This document shows, one piece after another, positions 35,448 through 46,711 of a DNA stretch of 64,000 nt. This DNA comes from Vitrella brassicaformis (taxonomy: Eukaryota; Sar; Vitrellaceae): positions 94,233 to 158,232 of the forward strand of contig CDMY01000224.1 of the NCBI GenBank assembly GCA_001179505.1, in the 5' to 3' direction. Made by a program: the position numbers and the translations under genes. Positions within the stretch are counted from its first letter, which is position 1. Every line of letters begins with the position of its first letter. The notes under the pieces were generated by a model. It saw only the letters and a program-made list of their open reading frames with translations, ran no database searches and was not told the origin of the DNA.

Positions 35448-38400
35448 TTAGTCGTCGACGCCCCTCCGGGCCGCCCGTGTATTGCGCTTGGCCTCGACCT
35501 GCATCTGCCGGAACGTGTCTGAGAGCCGCAGGTGGCCTATGGTGTTCCGGTTGGTGCAGTAGCGAGCGGCGTTGCGGAGGCGGCGCTCGACACGGCTGTC
35601 CTCGCCTTCGTTGGCGCGGCGCGGGCACGGGCGCTTCTCCTCGAACCTGAGCAGGACCCAACAACACACACACATGCAGGTCATCCATCGGTTCAAGTCA
35701 CCCGTGTCTTCTATAATTCGCTCACTTCTCGAGGACGCGGTCGAGCTGGGCGTTTGTGAAGTCCCAGCCACTCCGAAGAGTGTCGGCAGCAGGCTGACGC
35801 CGCGGGTGGGGTCGGACACCAAATACGCCACGCTCAACACATGCTCACTCCCCTGGCCCCTGAACACACATCCACACGTAAAAAAACATAGAGACATGCA
35901 TGGATGTTTTTTCTCTGTGCCTCCCATACACTTACGGCAGCAGGGGGCCGTTGTGGAGGATGCCGTCGATGAACGGCTTGTACTTGTCCCTATCCATGTG
36001 GCTGTTGGCCACCTTGGCCTTGGCTTTGTCCACCCTCTCCTGCTCCCCATCCTCCTCCTGCTGGCGCATCGTCTCGTTGTCGTCCTCTCGGGACGGACGG
36101 TCGTCCCCCCGCAGCGCCGCCCTTTGTTGATTGTTGAGCCCGTACAGCTCTTCTGCTGTGCCGTATCGGCCGGGTATGCGGATGTCGGGCTGGCCGTCGA
36201 CCGTCTGTATCCACCAGTGCCCATCTGTACCCTTGTAGATGACGACGCAGCCGTCAACGATGAGGGGCTCCAGACCCGACTCCTGGATGAGGATGCAGAT
36301 GGGCACCACGACGCACCATCACCAGATAATTATACACCACTCCCACCTGAACCAAACACATCTTGCACTGGATCCATGCATCTGTGCGTCCACCCATTGA
36401 CGTATGCGGCCAGGTCTTAGTTGGGGCAGCAGCGCCAGATGATGATGAGAAGCTGCCAAGAGGTACGTAGCTCCGCCCGTCACCTCGAAATACTCCAGCA
36501 CCCGAGGAATGACGCTCTCCAGGCGCAGAGTGATGTGTTCGTTGGTCTGGTGGTTGCGGGCAGAAAAGTCTAGCATGTAGCCGAATATCTCAGTGAACCA
36601 CAGGAATCCACAAAGCCATGGGGTGCATCGTCGCTGCGAGTCGGCCGCTCCTCTGGCTTCTCCTCATGGTCGTCTCGGACTTTTGTATCAGCTTCTTGAC
36701 GCCCTTGAGGGGCATGGTGGGATGGGTGGAATGGAGAGAGTCTCAGCCGCCCTTGGCCGCTCCTTGATGGCGTTGTGTACACATCCGCCTGCTCTTCCTC
36801 CAAACTGTCGAGAGACAGAGCATAGAGAAAGAGATGTGCTGTGTCGTAGGCTGATCGAGCAAATACACTCACTGGGGAAGTATCCCAAGGACGAGGGCGC
36901 GTTTTCCTGCGTTTTCCTGCGTCAGTGACGTCGCGAATCTTCTCGGACAGCTCGGCCCCAGAAGCTCTCCTCACAGATGGCGTCCGACCAGCTGTGCAGC
37001 GCTGATTTCACATCACACGGACACACACATGTGGATGCATCGAACATGCCGGGAGCTGCACGACGGACCGATAAAGTCGGAATCTTCGTATTTGATGGCC
37101 CACGTTGCAGACCCAATCGAAGAGACACATTGCTCGTGCCGCATCGGTGTGAGCTGATCACGTTCACTCACCCCGGCACACTCGTCTGATGCTGTCGATA
37201 ATGCTGCGCGCCTTTAATCCGCAGTCCTCTTGATAGATCACTATCAAGCCGTCAAGGTCCGCCTGCATGACCGAATCGACGTACACATGCACGTGCGTCA
37301 ATCCTCCCTCCCTCGCCCACCTCTGTCCTCTGCTGTGCTGAACCGATGTTGTCGACTTGGCCATTGATGTTGTCGATCAGATGACGGGTGTCGGCCTTCT
37401 CCTGACGAACTTCCTGCACACGCATATAAACACATAAACATCCGCGTGTCTGCGAGTGAATGGGTTCTCGTGCAGGTCGAAGTTGGGGCAGACGGCGGCC
37501 CTTCAACGTCAGCGGCTTCCTGACCACCTTTCCCACGTTAAGCGCATTCGCCTTGCTCCTTTCGTCACTTCCCTGTGTGCCAGTGTGTGGTTTTTTGTGT
37601 CGCCCTTGGGGATGGCCCACTTGATCTGCAACCATCGCGCGCAAACACAAAGTGGAAGGGTATACATACATTCGTGTGCTCACCTCTTCCTTGCTGTCTC
37701 GGTCACGGAGAAGCGGTGCATGTGCCTCAAGCTGGGATGAGAGACACACATGCAGAGCAATCGCCGCCAGCTCCCCTACCGTGTGTATCCCTCCCTACGA
37801 ATCGTATCCCCTACCATTATGGAGGCCAGTAATGAACGAAGACGGGGCGTGTCTCTTGGTTTCCACAGACGTCGGAATATAAAATGTAGCCAGCGATATG
37901 ACACTTGTGATGTCCGCCTCAACATTGATGACCTGAGCAAGATGAAACAGGAGACGCGTAGCAAAAGGTCACATCAGTGTCCGTTCTTTCGTGACACCCT
38001 CCATGTCACATTTGTCGTACTAACATCTGAATGAATGCAATGCAACACACAACACATGCGCACACCTGGTGTGCGTGGCTACCCTCCCCACGCGGCCCCT
38101 CCAGAGGACGCAACGCATTTGGTGACGTGAGATACCTGAATTTCGTGGTTCCATCACCCGCAATCAGCTGCTGCCCTGCACACACACATGCAGACATACA
38201 TACATACATTTGTATGAACTGCCATCATCCGTACTTCAATTCATGAATGTATGAGGTGGCGGTGGCGGTAGGGGTTGACAGACCGTCTCATCCGCGCCGC
38301 CGCTGCCCTTCCGCCATTGAGCTTTTCGATGGTCTGAGAGGTGTACAAAGTGAATGAACGAGGGCGAGATGCATACCTCTGATAGCCGTATCACCCCCGC

Positions 38401-39013
38401 CTTCAAGTCGTCCTGCAAAGGACAACCAACACGAGGGAGAGGAACATTAGCAAATCGACCACCCAACACACACAAAAATAACAGAGAGTCGGTCCCGTAC
38501 CCGTTGTTGCTCCAGGTTGGAAGACCGCTTCCTGACCATCCGCTCCCGCCAGACACGCAACTCTATGTCCTCTGTATTTTCACACATACACACACGGGGC
38601 CGGTCATACACACAGGCAGGGAAGCCAGTGTCTGGACTGAGTGCACGTGTTAATGCTGTGTATCCTTTACTTACCGTGGTAGAATGTGAGCTCGTCCATT
38701 AGGTCCCTGACCTCCTCATATAAGGTCTTGGCGTTGTACTTGGCGAGGCCTGACAGACAGAGCATGGGCTCTCCATCATGGCAGCGCTGATGGATGTGCC
38801 TTTGTCAGCCGCCTTACGGTCAACGTAGAGGGCTTGGAGAGTCGCGTGGTCGCCCTGGTCCCGGATGGCCTTCAACGGCATCCCCACCAGGGGGGGCGCC
38901 TCCTTGGCGGACTGCCATGGGGGAGGCGGCGGAGGTAGCGGGGCTCCGGTCTTGAAAGGCATGCCGGTGTGGCCGAATTCACGAAGGGCTTCCTGCTGCA
39001 GAAACAAACGCTG
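35448..39013 (-). CDS. Uncharacterised multi-exon coiled-coil protein
   Basis: I recognise no family. Exons read from 39013 downward include EFGHTGMPFKTGAP with a Pro run and a WQSAKEAPPLVGMP segment; LAKYNAKTLYEEVRDLMDEL; DIELRVWRERMVRKRSSNLE; DDLKAGVIRLSE; then, further on, LIAGDGTTKFRYLTSPNAL, HLIDNINGQVDNIG, DGLIVIYQEDCGLKARSII, FGYMLDFSARNHQTNEHITL and IVDGCVVIYKGTDGHWWIQT. The last exons give WDFTNAQLDRVLEKFEEKRP and end RGVDD-stop at 35448. The first proposed exon starts at an acceptor, so the true 5' end is missing or lies in the duplicated copy upstream. Exon boundaries between 36.6 and 38.2 kb are weak, and this could be two genes. One exon (about 35732-35860) is open and protein-like in two frames, with different acceptors choosing between them. 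Confidence 0.4.
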
Positions 39014-39159
39014 ACGAACACGCTACACGAGTGCCAGCCAAGCCTCCTTGCCCGGCTCCCACCTCAACCCAGATACAACACACTGAAGAGGCATGACACA
39101 GCTGAGGTGTTTTACCATCGTGTATTGCGCCTGGCCCCTTACAGCTGCACTTACCGGAG

Positions 39160-40110
39160 AAATCTGGGAGGCGGTGGAAGTGGAAGTGGAGGCGGGGGTG
39201 GCGGTGGCGGTGGACATACCGCTTCGTCGTTCAGCTCCTCGGCCGCTGGCTGCGAGGCCGCCGCCGCTGACGTGTTGCCGTTGAGGTTCCGGATGACCTG
39301 AAGAGGACAGAAGGGCACAGGGCAGAGTGAATGAGTGAGTGAGTAAACAAAATAGTTTCGTTCGAGTGAGTGAACGGGCGAGATGCCTACCTCTTTCAGC
39401 CGTATGACTTCCACCTTCAACTCGTCGTGCAAAGGACAACCAACACGAGGGAGCGAAACGTTAGTTAACAAATCGACCACCCGACAGACACACAATGAGA
39501 ACAAGTCAATAGTCGGTCAGACCGTACGTCCCTCTGCTGCTCCAGCCTGAACGCCCGCTTCCTGTCCAGGCGCTCTCGGCAGGCACGGGTCTTGATGTCG
39601 TCTGTATGTCCACACATACACACACGGGGCCGGACAGACAGGCAGACAGGTATGTTTGTAGGCAAGCCAATGTGTGGACTGAGTGGGGGGGACAACGTTA
39701 ACTCAAAGCGCAACGGCAGGCAATGTGTGGACTGAGTGCACGTGTTGTGTTGCTGCTGTGCATCATATCGTTCACTTACATACCTTGGTAGAATGTCAGC
39801 ATGTTCATGACGCCCTTGACCTCCTCGTACAGCGTCTGGACGTTGTACCTTGACAAACCTGACAGCCGACGGACAGACAGAGCATGGACGTGCTTGTCTT
39901 TCTTAGGGCTTGCTTACGGTCGTGGTAGAGCGCCTGAAGGATGGCTTTGTCGCCCTGCTCCGAATTGCCGTCCAGGGCATCCCCACCAAGGCGGGCGCCT
40001 TCTTCCCAGACTGCCAGGGGAAAGACGTCGGAGGCCGTGGGGCTCCTGTGATGATGGGCATGCCGGCGTGGTCAAATTCTCACGAAAAACGTTCAGCAAA
40101 AAGAATCCGC
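39160..40110 (-). pseudogene. Decayed tandem copy of the 38.2-39.0 kb exon module
   Basis: The four or five exons at 38270-39013 have counterparts here in the same order: EFDHAGMPIITGAP; LSRYNVQTLYEEVKGVMNML; DDIKTRACRERLDRKRAFRL; DELKVEVIRLKE; and VIRNLNGNTSAAAASQPAAE. Introns are also similar, so the copy arose at DNA level. In this copy the first exon carries a net +2 insertion (CGTGAGAATTT where the sister has CGTGAATTC) and, further on, a one-base deletion after VGMP. The acceptor tttgcag of the fourth exon has become tttgcac. Other exons stay open. It is therefore a decaying pseudogene, a 5' part of the same gene with assembly errors, or a recently broken copy. I leave it unrepaired. 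Confidence 0.55.
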
Positions 40111-40296
40111 TGACTGACAGTGTCGAACAGGATACACGAGGTACCCCTAACACGAGGCCAGCCGAGCTCTTCCTCCCAACTGAATCTCAATCCAGAATAT
40201 AATATTCGCGCGCGCGGCCGAGACAAAACCTGGCCGTCTCGGCGAGAATTCGCGAGATAAGCGCGCATTTTGCTGTGGACGCAGTGAGATCACGGA

Positions 40297-41010
40297 ATGA
40301 GCGATGAGGATGACGTCACCATTGAGAGCATCGAGATCAGCCCAAACGAGTGCCCACTCGAGAGCCCTCTGCATCTTTCCATTGCCTTCCGCAGTAAGAG
40401 GGCCTTCACTGCCGCCAGATGGAAGATCACCTACACTGTGGACACCGTCCACACACGCAAAGTCATATGTGAGCAAATGAGAAGGGAAAGGGATCTTAGG
40501 ATTCATTGCGCTTGCGTGTGTGTGTGCAGACCTTGGAGAGACCGATGCGGCCGACTACAGTGTCGGCAGCAACGTAATGACCTTCTCGGTAGGCCGATAT
40601 CGATTTAAGAAACCCACACGAGCCAGCTGGCACGTCATTGGTTGGTCTGCTGCATTCATTCTGGTGTTTGTTCAGGTAGATCAGATATCGACAGAGGGCA
40701 TCCCGAAAGACGTCCTGGCAAACATCGGGTGGGCCCACCTTGGACACCACAAAACATACAGGATCCATGCAACACGCCATAGCCTGGTTGTTTGGCGTTC
40801 GTCAGATTGTTGGCGGCCACTTTGATGGAGGGCGACAAAGAGGTCCTCGCCGTCAACATGGTAAGCTATCTGCCCACAGTGTGTGTCTGTCGACTGAGTG
40901 CACTGCCCCGTGTGTGTGTTGTGTGTGTGTGTGTGTGTGTGCAGGTGACCCAGGTGCGTGCAGAGGCGAATGGGTCGCTATCGCGGGTCATTTTCAGCCC
41001 ACTGGAGTGA
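40297..41010 (+). CDS. Small conserved protein, 134 residues
   Basis: Five exons (40297-40468, 40530-40588, 40676-40728, 40806-40860, 40945-41010) join in frame to 134 residues ending IFSPLE-stop. The N-terminus is acidic (MSDEDDVTIESIEISPNECP). The middle, WKITYTVDTVHTRKVIYLG, and the segment GLLAATLMEGDKEVLAVNM look like a compact beta-rich fold. I believe this matches a small conserved eukaryotic family that may be cilia-associated, but I cannot name it with confidence and claim no function. The last intron ends in a pure TG repeat before CAG. All phases and donor/acceptor pairs are canonical, so the gene model is firm even though the role is unknown. Confidence 0.75.
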
Positions 41011-41913
41011 GTCAAAGGACTGACGGTCGTGTACAGAGGGCAGGCTAGTGGGGCGGCCTTTGTGCAGTGTCGATAGACTGACCATTTGACCACCACTCAT
41101 GGCCACCATGATGGAATCTTCGCTCATCCGTCCATTCATCCATCCATCCATCCATCCGTCCATGCTGCACAGACACACTATGGCTGCACAACACACACGA
41201 GGGTCTTGTCTTCTTTGTCTACCGACACGATACCCATGCACGCATGTCAAAACCTATGTATCCACCGCCGACAAACGTGAACACAACTAGACAGGGAAGA
41301 GGGATGCTCGCATGCAACATAATGCATTCCATTCGCCAAATACTTGTCTGCGTGCCGCAGCTGTGTGGTCGACTAAGACTGTGGAAAAGTGGGGCTGACA
41401 TCGTTGTCTTCGGACCATCCATGCAAAAATGTCAGACCGTCACGCAGCCACACAGCCAGGCAATTGAAAAAGCAAGTGGCTACATCACTTTACGAGTAGA
41501 TGGCCAGTCGGCCAGACAGCCACTCCATGCAATCACCAGGCCCCACCATGCCCCCTCCCCCCCCCCATGCACCGAACCCNNNNNNNNNNNNNNNNNNNNN
41601 NNNNNNNNNNNNNNNNNNNNNNNNNNNNNNNNNNNNNNNNNNNNNNNNNNNNNNNNNNNNNNNNNNNNNNNNNNNNNNNNNNNNNNNNNNNNNNNNNNNN
41701 NNNNNNNNNNNNNNNNNNNNNNNNNNNNNNNNNNNNNNNNNNNNNNNNNNNNNNNNNNNNNNNNNNNNNNNNNNNNNNNNNNNNNNNNNNNNNNNNNNNN
41801 NNNNNNNNNNNNNNNNNNNNNNNNNNNNNNNNNNNNNNNNNNNNNNNNNNNNNNNNNNNNNNNNNNNNNNNNNNNNNNNGCACCGAACCCACCCCGCCAT
41901 ATATCTCTCGTCG
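41011..41913. other. Convergent intergenic region containing an assembly gap
   Basis: Holds CCAT repeats (about 41130-41160), a C-rich run and the 300-N gap. No coding signal is seen between the small conserved gene and the 3' end of DAHP synthase. Confidence 0.6.
41580..41879. other. Assembly gap of 300 N flanked by an 11-bp duplication
   Basis: Exactly 300 N, like the first gap, so probably a default size. The same 11 bases, GCACCGAACCC, lie on both sides (41569-41579 and 41880-41890), so the contig ends may overlap and little or nothing may be missing. Confidence 0.85.
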
Positions 41914-44202
41914 TCATTTCTTCTGCGCCATGAGCTGCCGGCGGGCCCGGGATGCCTCCGCCTGAGAACACCAGACAGACAGGGGAGGCATGATTGTCTT
42001 GTCCTTCTCTGGTGACGATATCACTCATCTATCTGTGGTAGGTTTGTTCACCAGTTTGTTGAGCATCGGCACGGTGTCCGACCAGCCGACACACGCATCC
42101 GTCACGCTCACACCATATCTGAAATAGCAAGGACCACGTCACAGAAATCGTCCTGTCTGTGTGTTTGTGTATGTGTGTGTGTGTGTGTGCCGACTGACTG
42201 ACTGACTGACCGCATTTGCTTGAGGACCGCTGGCGGGCTGCTGGAGATGCCCCCGTCTGGCTTGGATGCGGGAGGGTCTGCCGCCGGGATCTCCTGACGA
42301 CCTGCACACAGGAAAGATAAGTGGATCGGATGAGATCAGCATCACGTCTCCCTCCCTCTATGGCACTCGAGCTGTTTGGCTGACTGACCTTCAAACAGGT
42401 GGCTTTCGATCATGACGCCGATGATGTTGTCCTCGCCGTTGCTGAGCTGACCCGCAATGTCCTCGGACACGATGGGCTGTCTGCGGAAGTCTTTGCTGGA
42501 GTTGCCGTGCGAGCAATCGATGACCAGCCGGGAGTTGACCTTGGCCTTGTTGAGCTTCTCGACCGTCGCCCTGACCGACGCCGTGTCGTAGTTGGGGCCG
42601 TTGGCGCCGCCACGGAGGATGACGTGGCAGTCGGGGTTGCCCATCGAATGCACTATCGCAGGCAGACCCTGCTTCGTGATCTGAACACGTGGGACGTGAC
42701 ACAGGGAGACAGGATGGTGTGTGGGTGTGAGGGAGGCGTCATGGCTCTTTCTCTGTCTACCCCACCCCCAGGAAGCAGTGCGGGTGGCTTGTCGACCGCA
42801 CGGCATCAACCGCAATCTGTATGTCACCACTCGTACCTGGATGACAGACACAACAGAGTGTCCCAGAGGCTTCCCTCGATCTGATCTATGCGGTTTCTGT
42901 GGCGTGGGCACGTGCCTACCGTTTTTGAATCCGACGGGCATTGAGAGGCCGGATGCCAGCTCGCGGTGCAGCTGGCTCTCAGTTGTGCGCGCACCGATGG
43001 CGCCCCATGCGACCAGGTCGCACGTGTACTGCGGCACCAGAGTGTCCAGGAACTCACACCCGACAGGCAAACCCATGTCATTCTGATCATACATCACCGG
43101 TGGGGCACACACAGGTACAAGGATCGTGTTTTGTTTCGTTCCTTCTCGTGTGTTGTGTTGCGTACGATGTCAGCCAGTAGCCTGCGTGCCTCCCGCAGGC
43201 CCTTGTTGATGTGGAAGCTGCCGTCGAGGTCGGGGTCGTTGATGAGTCCCTTCCAACCTGACATACACACGAACGGCACACACAAGCATCGGGCTGTGCA
43301 TGTGTTGTGGGTATGGGTGTATGGCGGTGTGGTGCGCACCGACGGTGGTTCTTGGCTTCTCGAAATAGACCCGCATGATGATCCGCAGGTCGTCCTTCAA
43401 ACGCTCTGCCTCCACCACAAGCTTGGACGCTGATTCATGACGCACACACACAGACAGACAGACACAAAGACCAACGAATGATTTGACACATTTAAATCAT
43501 TGACACACGTGCTGTGCTATGGATGGGATGCGTTGCTGCGCTGCGTACCGTATTCGCGTGCCGCCTGCGCGTCGTGGATTGAGCAGGGGCCAACAATGAC
43601 CGCCAGTCGATTGTCCCGACCTGCACACACAACATACACCCACCCATCACACACAAGGCCCACAATGACAGCAAGACAGTCGGCTCTCCCCCCCCTCTTC
43701 ACTTACCTTGCACGATGTCGGCCATTTCGTCCCGTGCAGAGAGGACGGTCTTCTTAGCGCGTGCCGTGACGGGGATCTCCTCCATGAGCAGCTGCGGATA
43801 GACGACGGCGTGCATCTTCTCGATCCGCAGGTTGTCCACATCCGGGTCCGCATAGTACTCTTCATACAGACACACACGACTACGACTCTGACGCGCTCTC
43901 TCGCTACCGTTACGAATACGATTATGGGTGGCATACGGATGAAACCGAGTGGTGCCACCAGCACCACCGCTACTGCCACACGCGCCCTCCCTCTCTCTGT
44001 CTGTCCTGCCTGTCTGGCTGGGCGAGCTGCCTCCACTGGTGGACACTGACGACTGGCTGTCAATGCTGCTGCTGGCCTGAGTGCTGGTGGTGCAGGGAGG
44101 GGGGAGGGGCAGTAGGGGTGGGGTGGGCCCCGTACCTTCAAAATGCTGCGTCGATTTGCCCTGGCCGCTGCGGAAGGCATCGGCGGCTTTGCCGCTCGCC
44201 AT
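41914..44202 (-). CDS. 3-deoxy-D-arabino-heptulosonate-7-phosphate (DAHP) synthase, type I
   Basis: First enzyme of the shikimate pathway: phosphoenolpyruvate plus erythrose-4-phosphate give DAHP (EC 2.5.1.54). Exons read downward from ATG 44202 give [153 protein letters not shown] and [12 protein letters not shown], ending MAQKK-stop at 41914. These match bacterial AroG/F/H closely, including the metal-binding Cys in GPCSIHD and the KPRTTVGWKG substrate loop. The N-terminus lacks a signal peptide or transit peptide, so a cytosolic location is likely. The final junction splices LNKL to [10 protein letters not shown]. The gene is divergent from the secreted Cys-rich protein. Confidence 0.92.
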
Positions 44203-44917
44203 GGCGCACTATCACTCCTTCCTTCAAAAAAGAGGCAGCAGCAGAAGACAAAACAATACAATACAGAGCGCTCACTGCCTGGGTGGGTTGTGCACACGAG
44301 GCCAGCCAATCTATCTACAGCAGGTATCTACAGTCTTTCTGGCTCTGTGTACGGTACGTGCTGTCCTCCCCTCCTCCCTCTCAGACTGACCTCAGTTTTG
44401 GGGAGCCCTTTGCCCAAACGGCCACAATTAACGCCACAACACCGATCAATCACCGACACCTCCACACACAGAGATTCTTCCTTCTTCTTTCTCTTCCTTC
44501 TCTCTCGCCTCTGCGACTGTCTGCGAGCTTATGTTGAAGTCGCGATCCTGAGCTTGCAATGGAAGATGATTTTTCCCACTCCCTGGGCTGCGATAGCCAC
44601 ACGGATGGCTGCCATACTTCAGTAGCTACCCTTCACCAAAGAAGCACATGTATGTATTGCAGCCTTTGGTCTGGCATGTTAGGGTGCTTCATGAAACCGC
44701 TGCAGTTTTCTGATGTTCAATCCGTTAAACAAACTAACCAACCAACCAATCAATCCGTGAGTCTCAGATGTCCTCAATCCAAATGCATGTCAATCCAAAT
44801 GCATGTGGATCGGATACGCGGAGGAACTTTTTTCGCTTTCTCTGGGTCCTCCAGAAGAGAGAGTTTTAAGTAGCCGAGCGTGGTCGTGTGCTGACGTTTG
44901 CGGAGCCGCGCACGACG
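44203..44917. promoter_or_regulatory. Divergent intergenic region with a 16-bp direct repeat
   Basis: 715 bp between DAHP synthase and the secreted protein gene. A perfect 16-bp tandem repeat, CAATCCAAATGCATGT, lies at 44775-44790 and 44791-44806, about 110 bp before the plus-strand start. Short minus- and plus-strand frames here look random. Confidence 0.45.
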
Positions 44918-45869
44918 ATGATATCGATGCGTCGTTTCAGACTCCTTGCCATCCTGTTTGGGTTGGTTGCCATTGGGAAGGCGGCTCAGAGCAAGGACGC
45001 CTCACGTAAGCACAGCGGGGCCACACACGCACCGAACCGACCATGCACCATGGCAGATCTGCCCATACATGTGTGCTTGTGATTGTTGTGTGGCTGATCT
45101 GTGGCTGCAGAGGTGTCGGTGGCCGCTCGCGAGCTCGGTAGGTGGCCGCGGCCATGCAGCCATCCATCCGTATTGCGGAGATCTGTCGGTTCTGCGCTGC
45201 GTGTGTGTGGTGTGTGCGTGCCTGCAGGTGGGGAGGTGCGGGCGTTTGAGGCCCAGCAGGCGGCGCTGGTGCAGCTGCAACTCGACCAGGCCGCCAACAC
45301 CATCACCGCCGCATACAAGCTCAACACTGCTGCACACAAGCTCGACACTGCCGCACACCAGCTGACCGCCCAGGCCCTGGAGGCCATCGACAAGGCCCAC
45401 CGCACCCTCACACAGATGACGACAGAAGGCCTCAACACGCAACAGACCGGAGATGGCAGAGGGAACGACAGTACGCATGAAGGATGCCCTGTCTCTCTCT
45501 TTGCGTGGGTGCAGGCCGTCGCAAGATTGCTGCAGAGGGGGGAGGCGTCTGGACGTCGTGCGGGAGCATTGATAAATGCAAAACTCCGTGGGGTGACATA
45601 CGGATGGACAATCGGGTGGGTGTATGTACGCATGTGTGATCGGTCGACCCATGTCGCTCTGTGCTGCTTGTGTGGCTGTCTGTCTGTCTGTCTCCCTGCA
45701 GCCATGCGGCATACTTTACGGCTATCCGTGCAAATGTATGACGACAGACGAGCAAACCCCCTACGCAGAAGATGGCTGCTGGGTAAGCAAGCGTCCTATG
45801 TATTGTACACCCACCACACAAATGCTTGTTTGTTTGTTACTACAACGCCTGCAGGCTCTCTTGCCCTAA
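44918..45869 (+). CDS. Small secreted Cys-rich protein
   Basis: Six exons (44918-45005, 45111-45137, 45228-45470, 45515-45615, 45702-45782, 45855-45869) join in frame to 184 residues. An N-terminal signal peptide (MRRFRLLAILFGLVAIGKAA) precedes a long amphipathic helical part in which a short unit repeats: YKLNTAAHKLDTAAHQL. The C-terminal 50 residues contain six Cys, in the pattern C-x6-C, then C-x7-C-x-C and a final C in EDGCW, suggesting disulfides. The role is unknown: it could be a cell-wall, surface or extracellular protein. A 27-bp exon and a 15-bp terminal exon are small but fit phase exactly. Confidence 0.65.
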
Positions 45870-46711
45870 ACAAGCCCGTGTAGCACCAAGCTGGTATGCA
45901 TCATACATACGAATAGTTCTCATGCCTCGCCCGCCATTCTGTCTGTGTGTGTGTGTGTCACAGAGGGGCCACACACGCACACGCACACACACAGGGCCAA
46001 GAGTGAGCGACCAATAGCGGGACAATAACATGGGTGTGATCCCCCCGACCGGTAGCGAAGGGTGTGGGTGGGGTGGGGTGGCTAGATGAGATTGGGGGTG
46101 CTAGTGGGCAGGTGGGTGTGGGGACAGATGTGTCTGTCTGCTGGGTGCCTGGCTGGCCGCCACGTGCATGGGAGGGAGACCATTTCTTTTCCAGCAATGG
46201 ATGGATGGATGCCTGTCTGTCTGTCTGTCTGATGAATGTGTGTGTTGACTGACTAGCTCTGTACATACATACATACATACATTTCTTGTCTATATTGCGA
46301 TCTGATGGACGATGGATGGCCACTTAAATGAATGGATGAAAGACATACATATATGTACTGAAACAAGGGTCTGAGCGCTCGCTTCGCTCGCAAAAATCCA
46401 ATTGCAAAAATCATTCTCTCCTGTTTCATACGAGCGAAGTCAGCTGAAAATCCCTTGTTCACTTAAGTACTACTCAGAATTTGTTTATCATATCGTCCGC
46501 ATCAATGTCGCTTATCTTTTTCTTCTCTCGATATACATGCATTCCATTCATTCAAAGACAGCTGTTACTCGTTTCACCTCTGTCCACATGCATTGCATCA
46601 ACATGCACACGAAGTACCTACAGGCCATCTGCCCGCTGCTCATGCTATCCAGCCAGCCATCCATCCATCCATCACGTGGTTGGATCATTCATGTGTTGGT
46701 CTGCCCCTGGC
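45870..46711. other. Convergent intergenic region
   Basis: Contains GGAT, TCTG and CATA microsatellites, an inverted-repeat element (46362-46459) and AT-richer sequence than the surroundings. No coding signal is seen. Confidence 0.6.
46362..46459. repeat. 98-bp inverted-repeat (MITE-like) element
   Basis: The left end AACAAGGG, 12 bp, CTTCGCTCG is mirrored at the right end by CGAGCGAAG, 12 bp, CCCTTGTT, so both arms have the same 8-12-9 layout. The direct repeat CACTTAA lies outside on both sides (46321-46327 and 46460-46466), and GTACT also recurs (46355-46359 and 46467-46471). It could be a small non-autonomous transposon or a strong hairpin. Confidence 0.45.
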
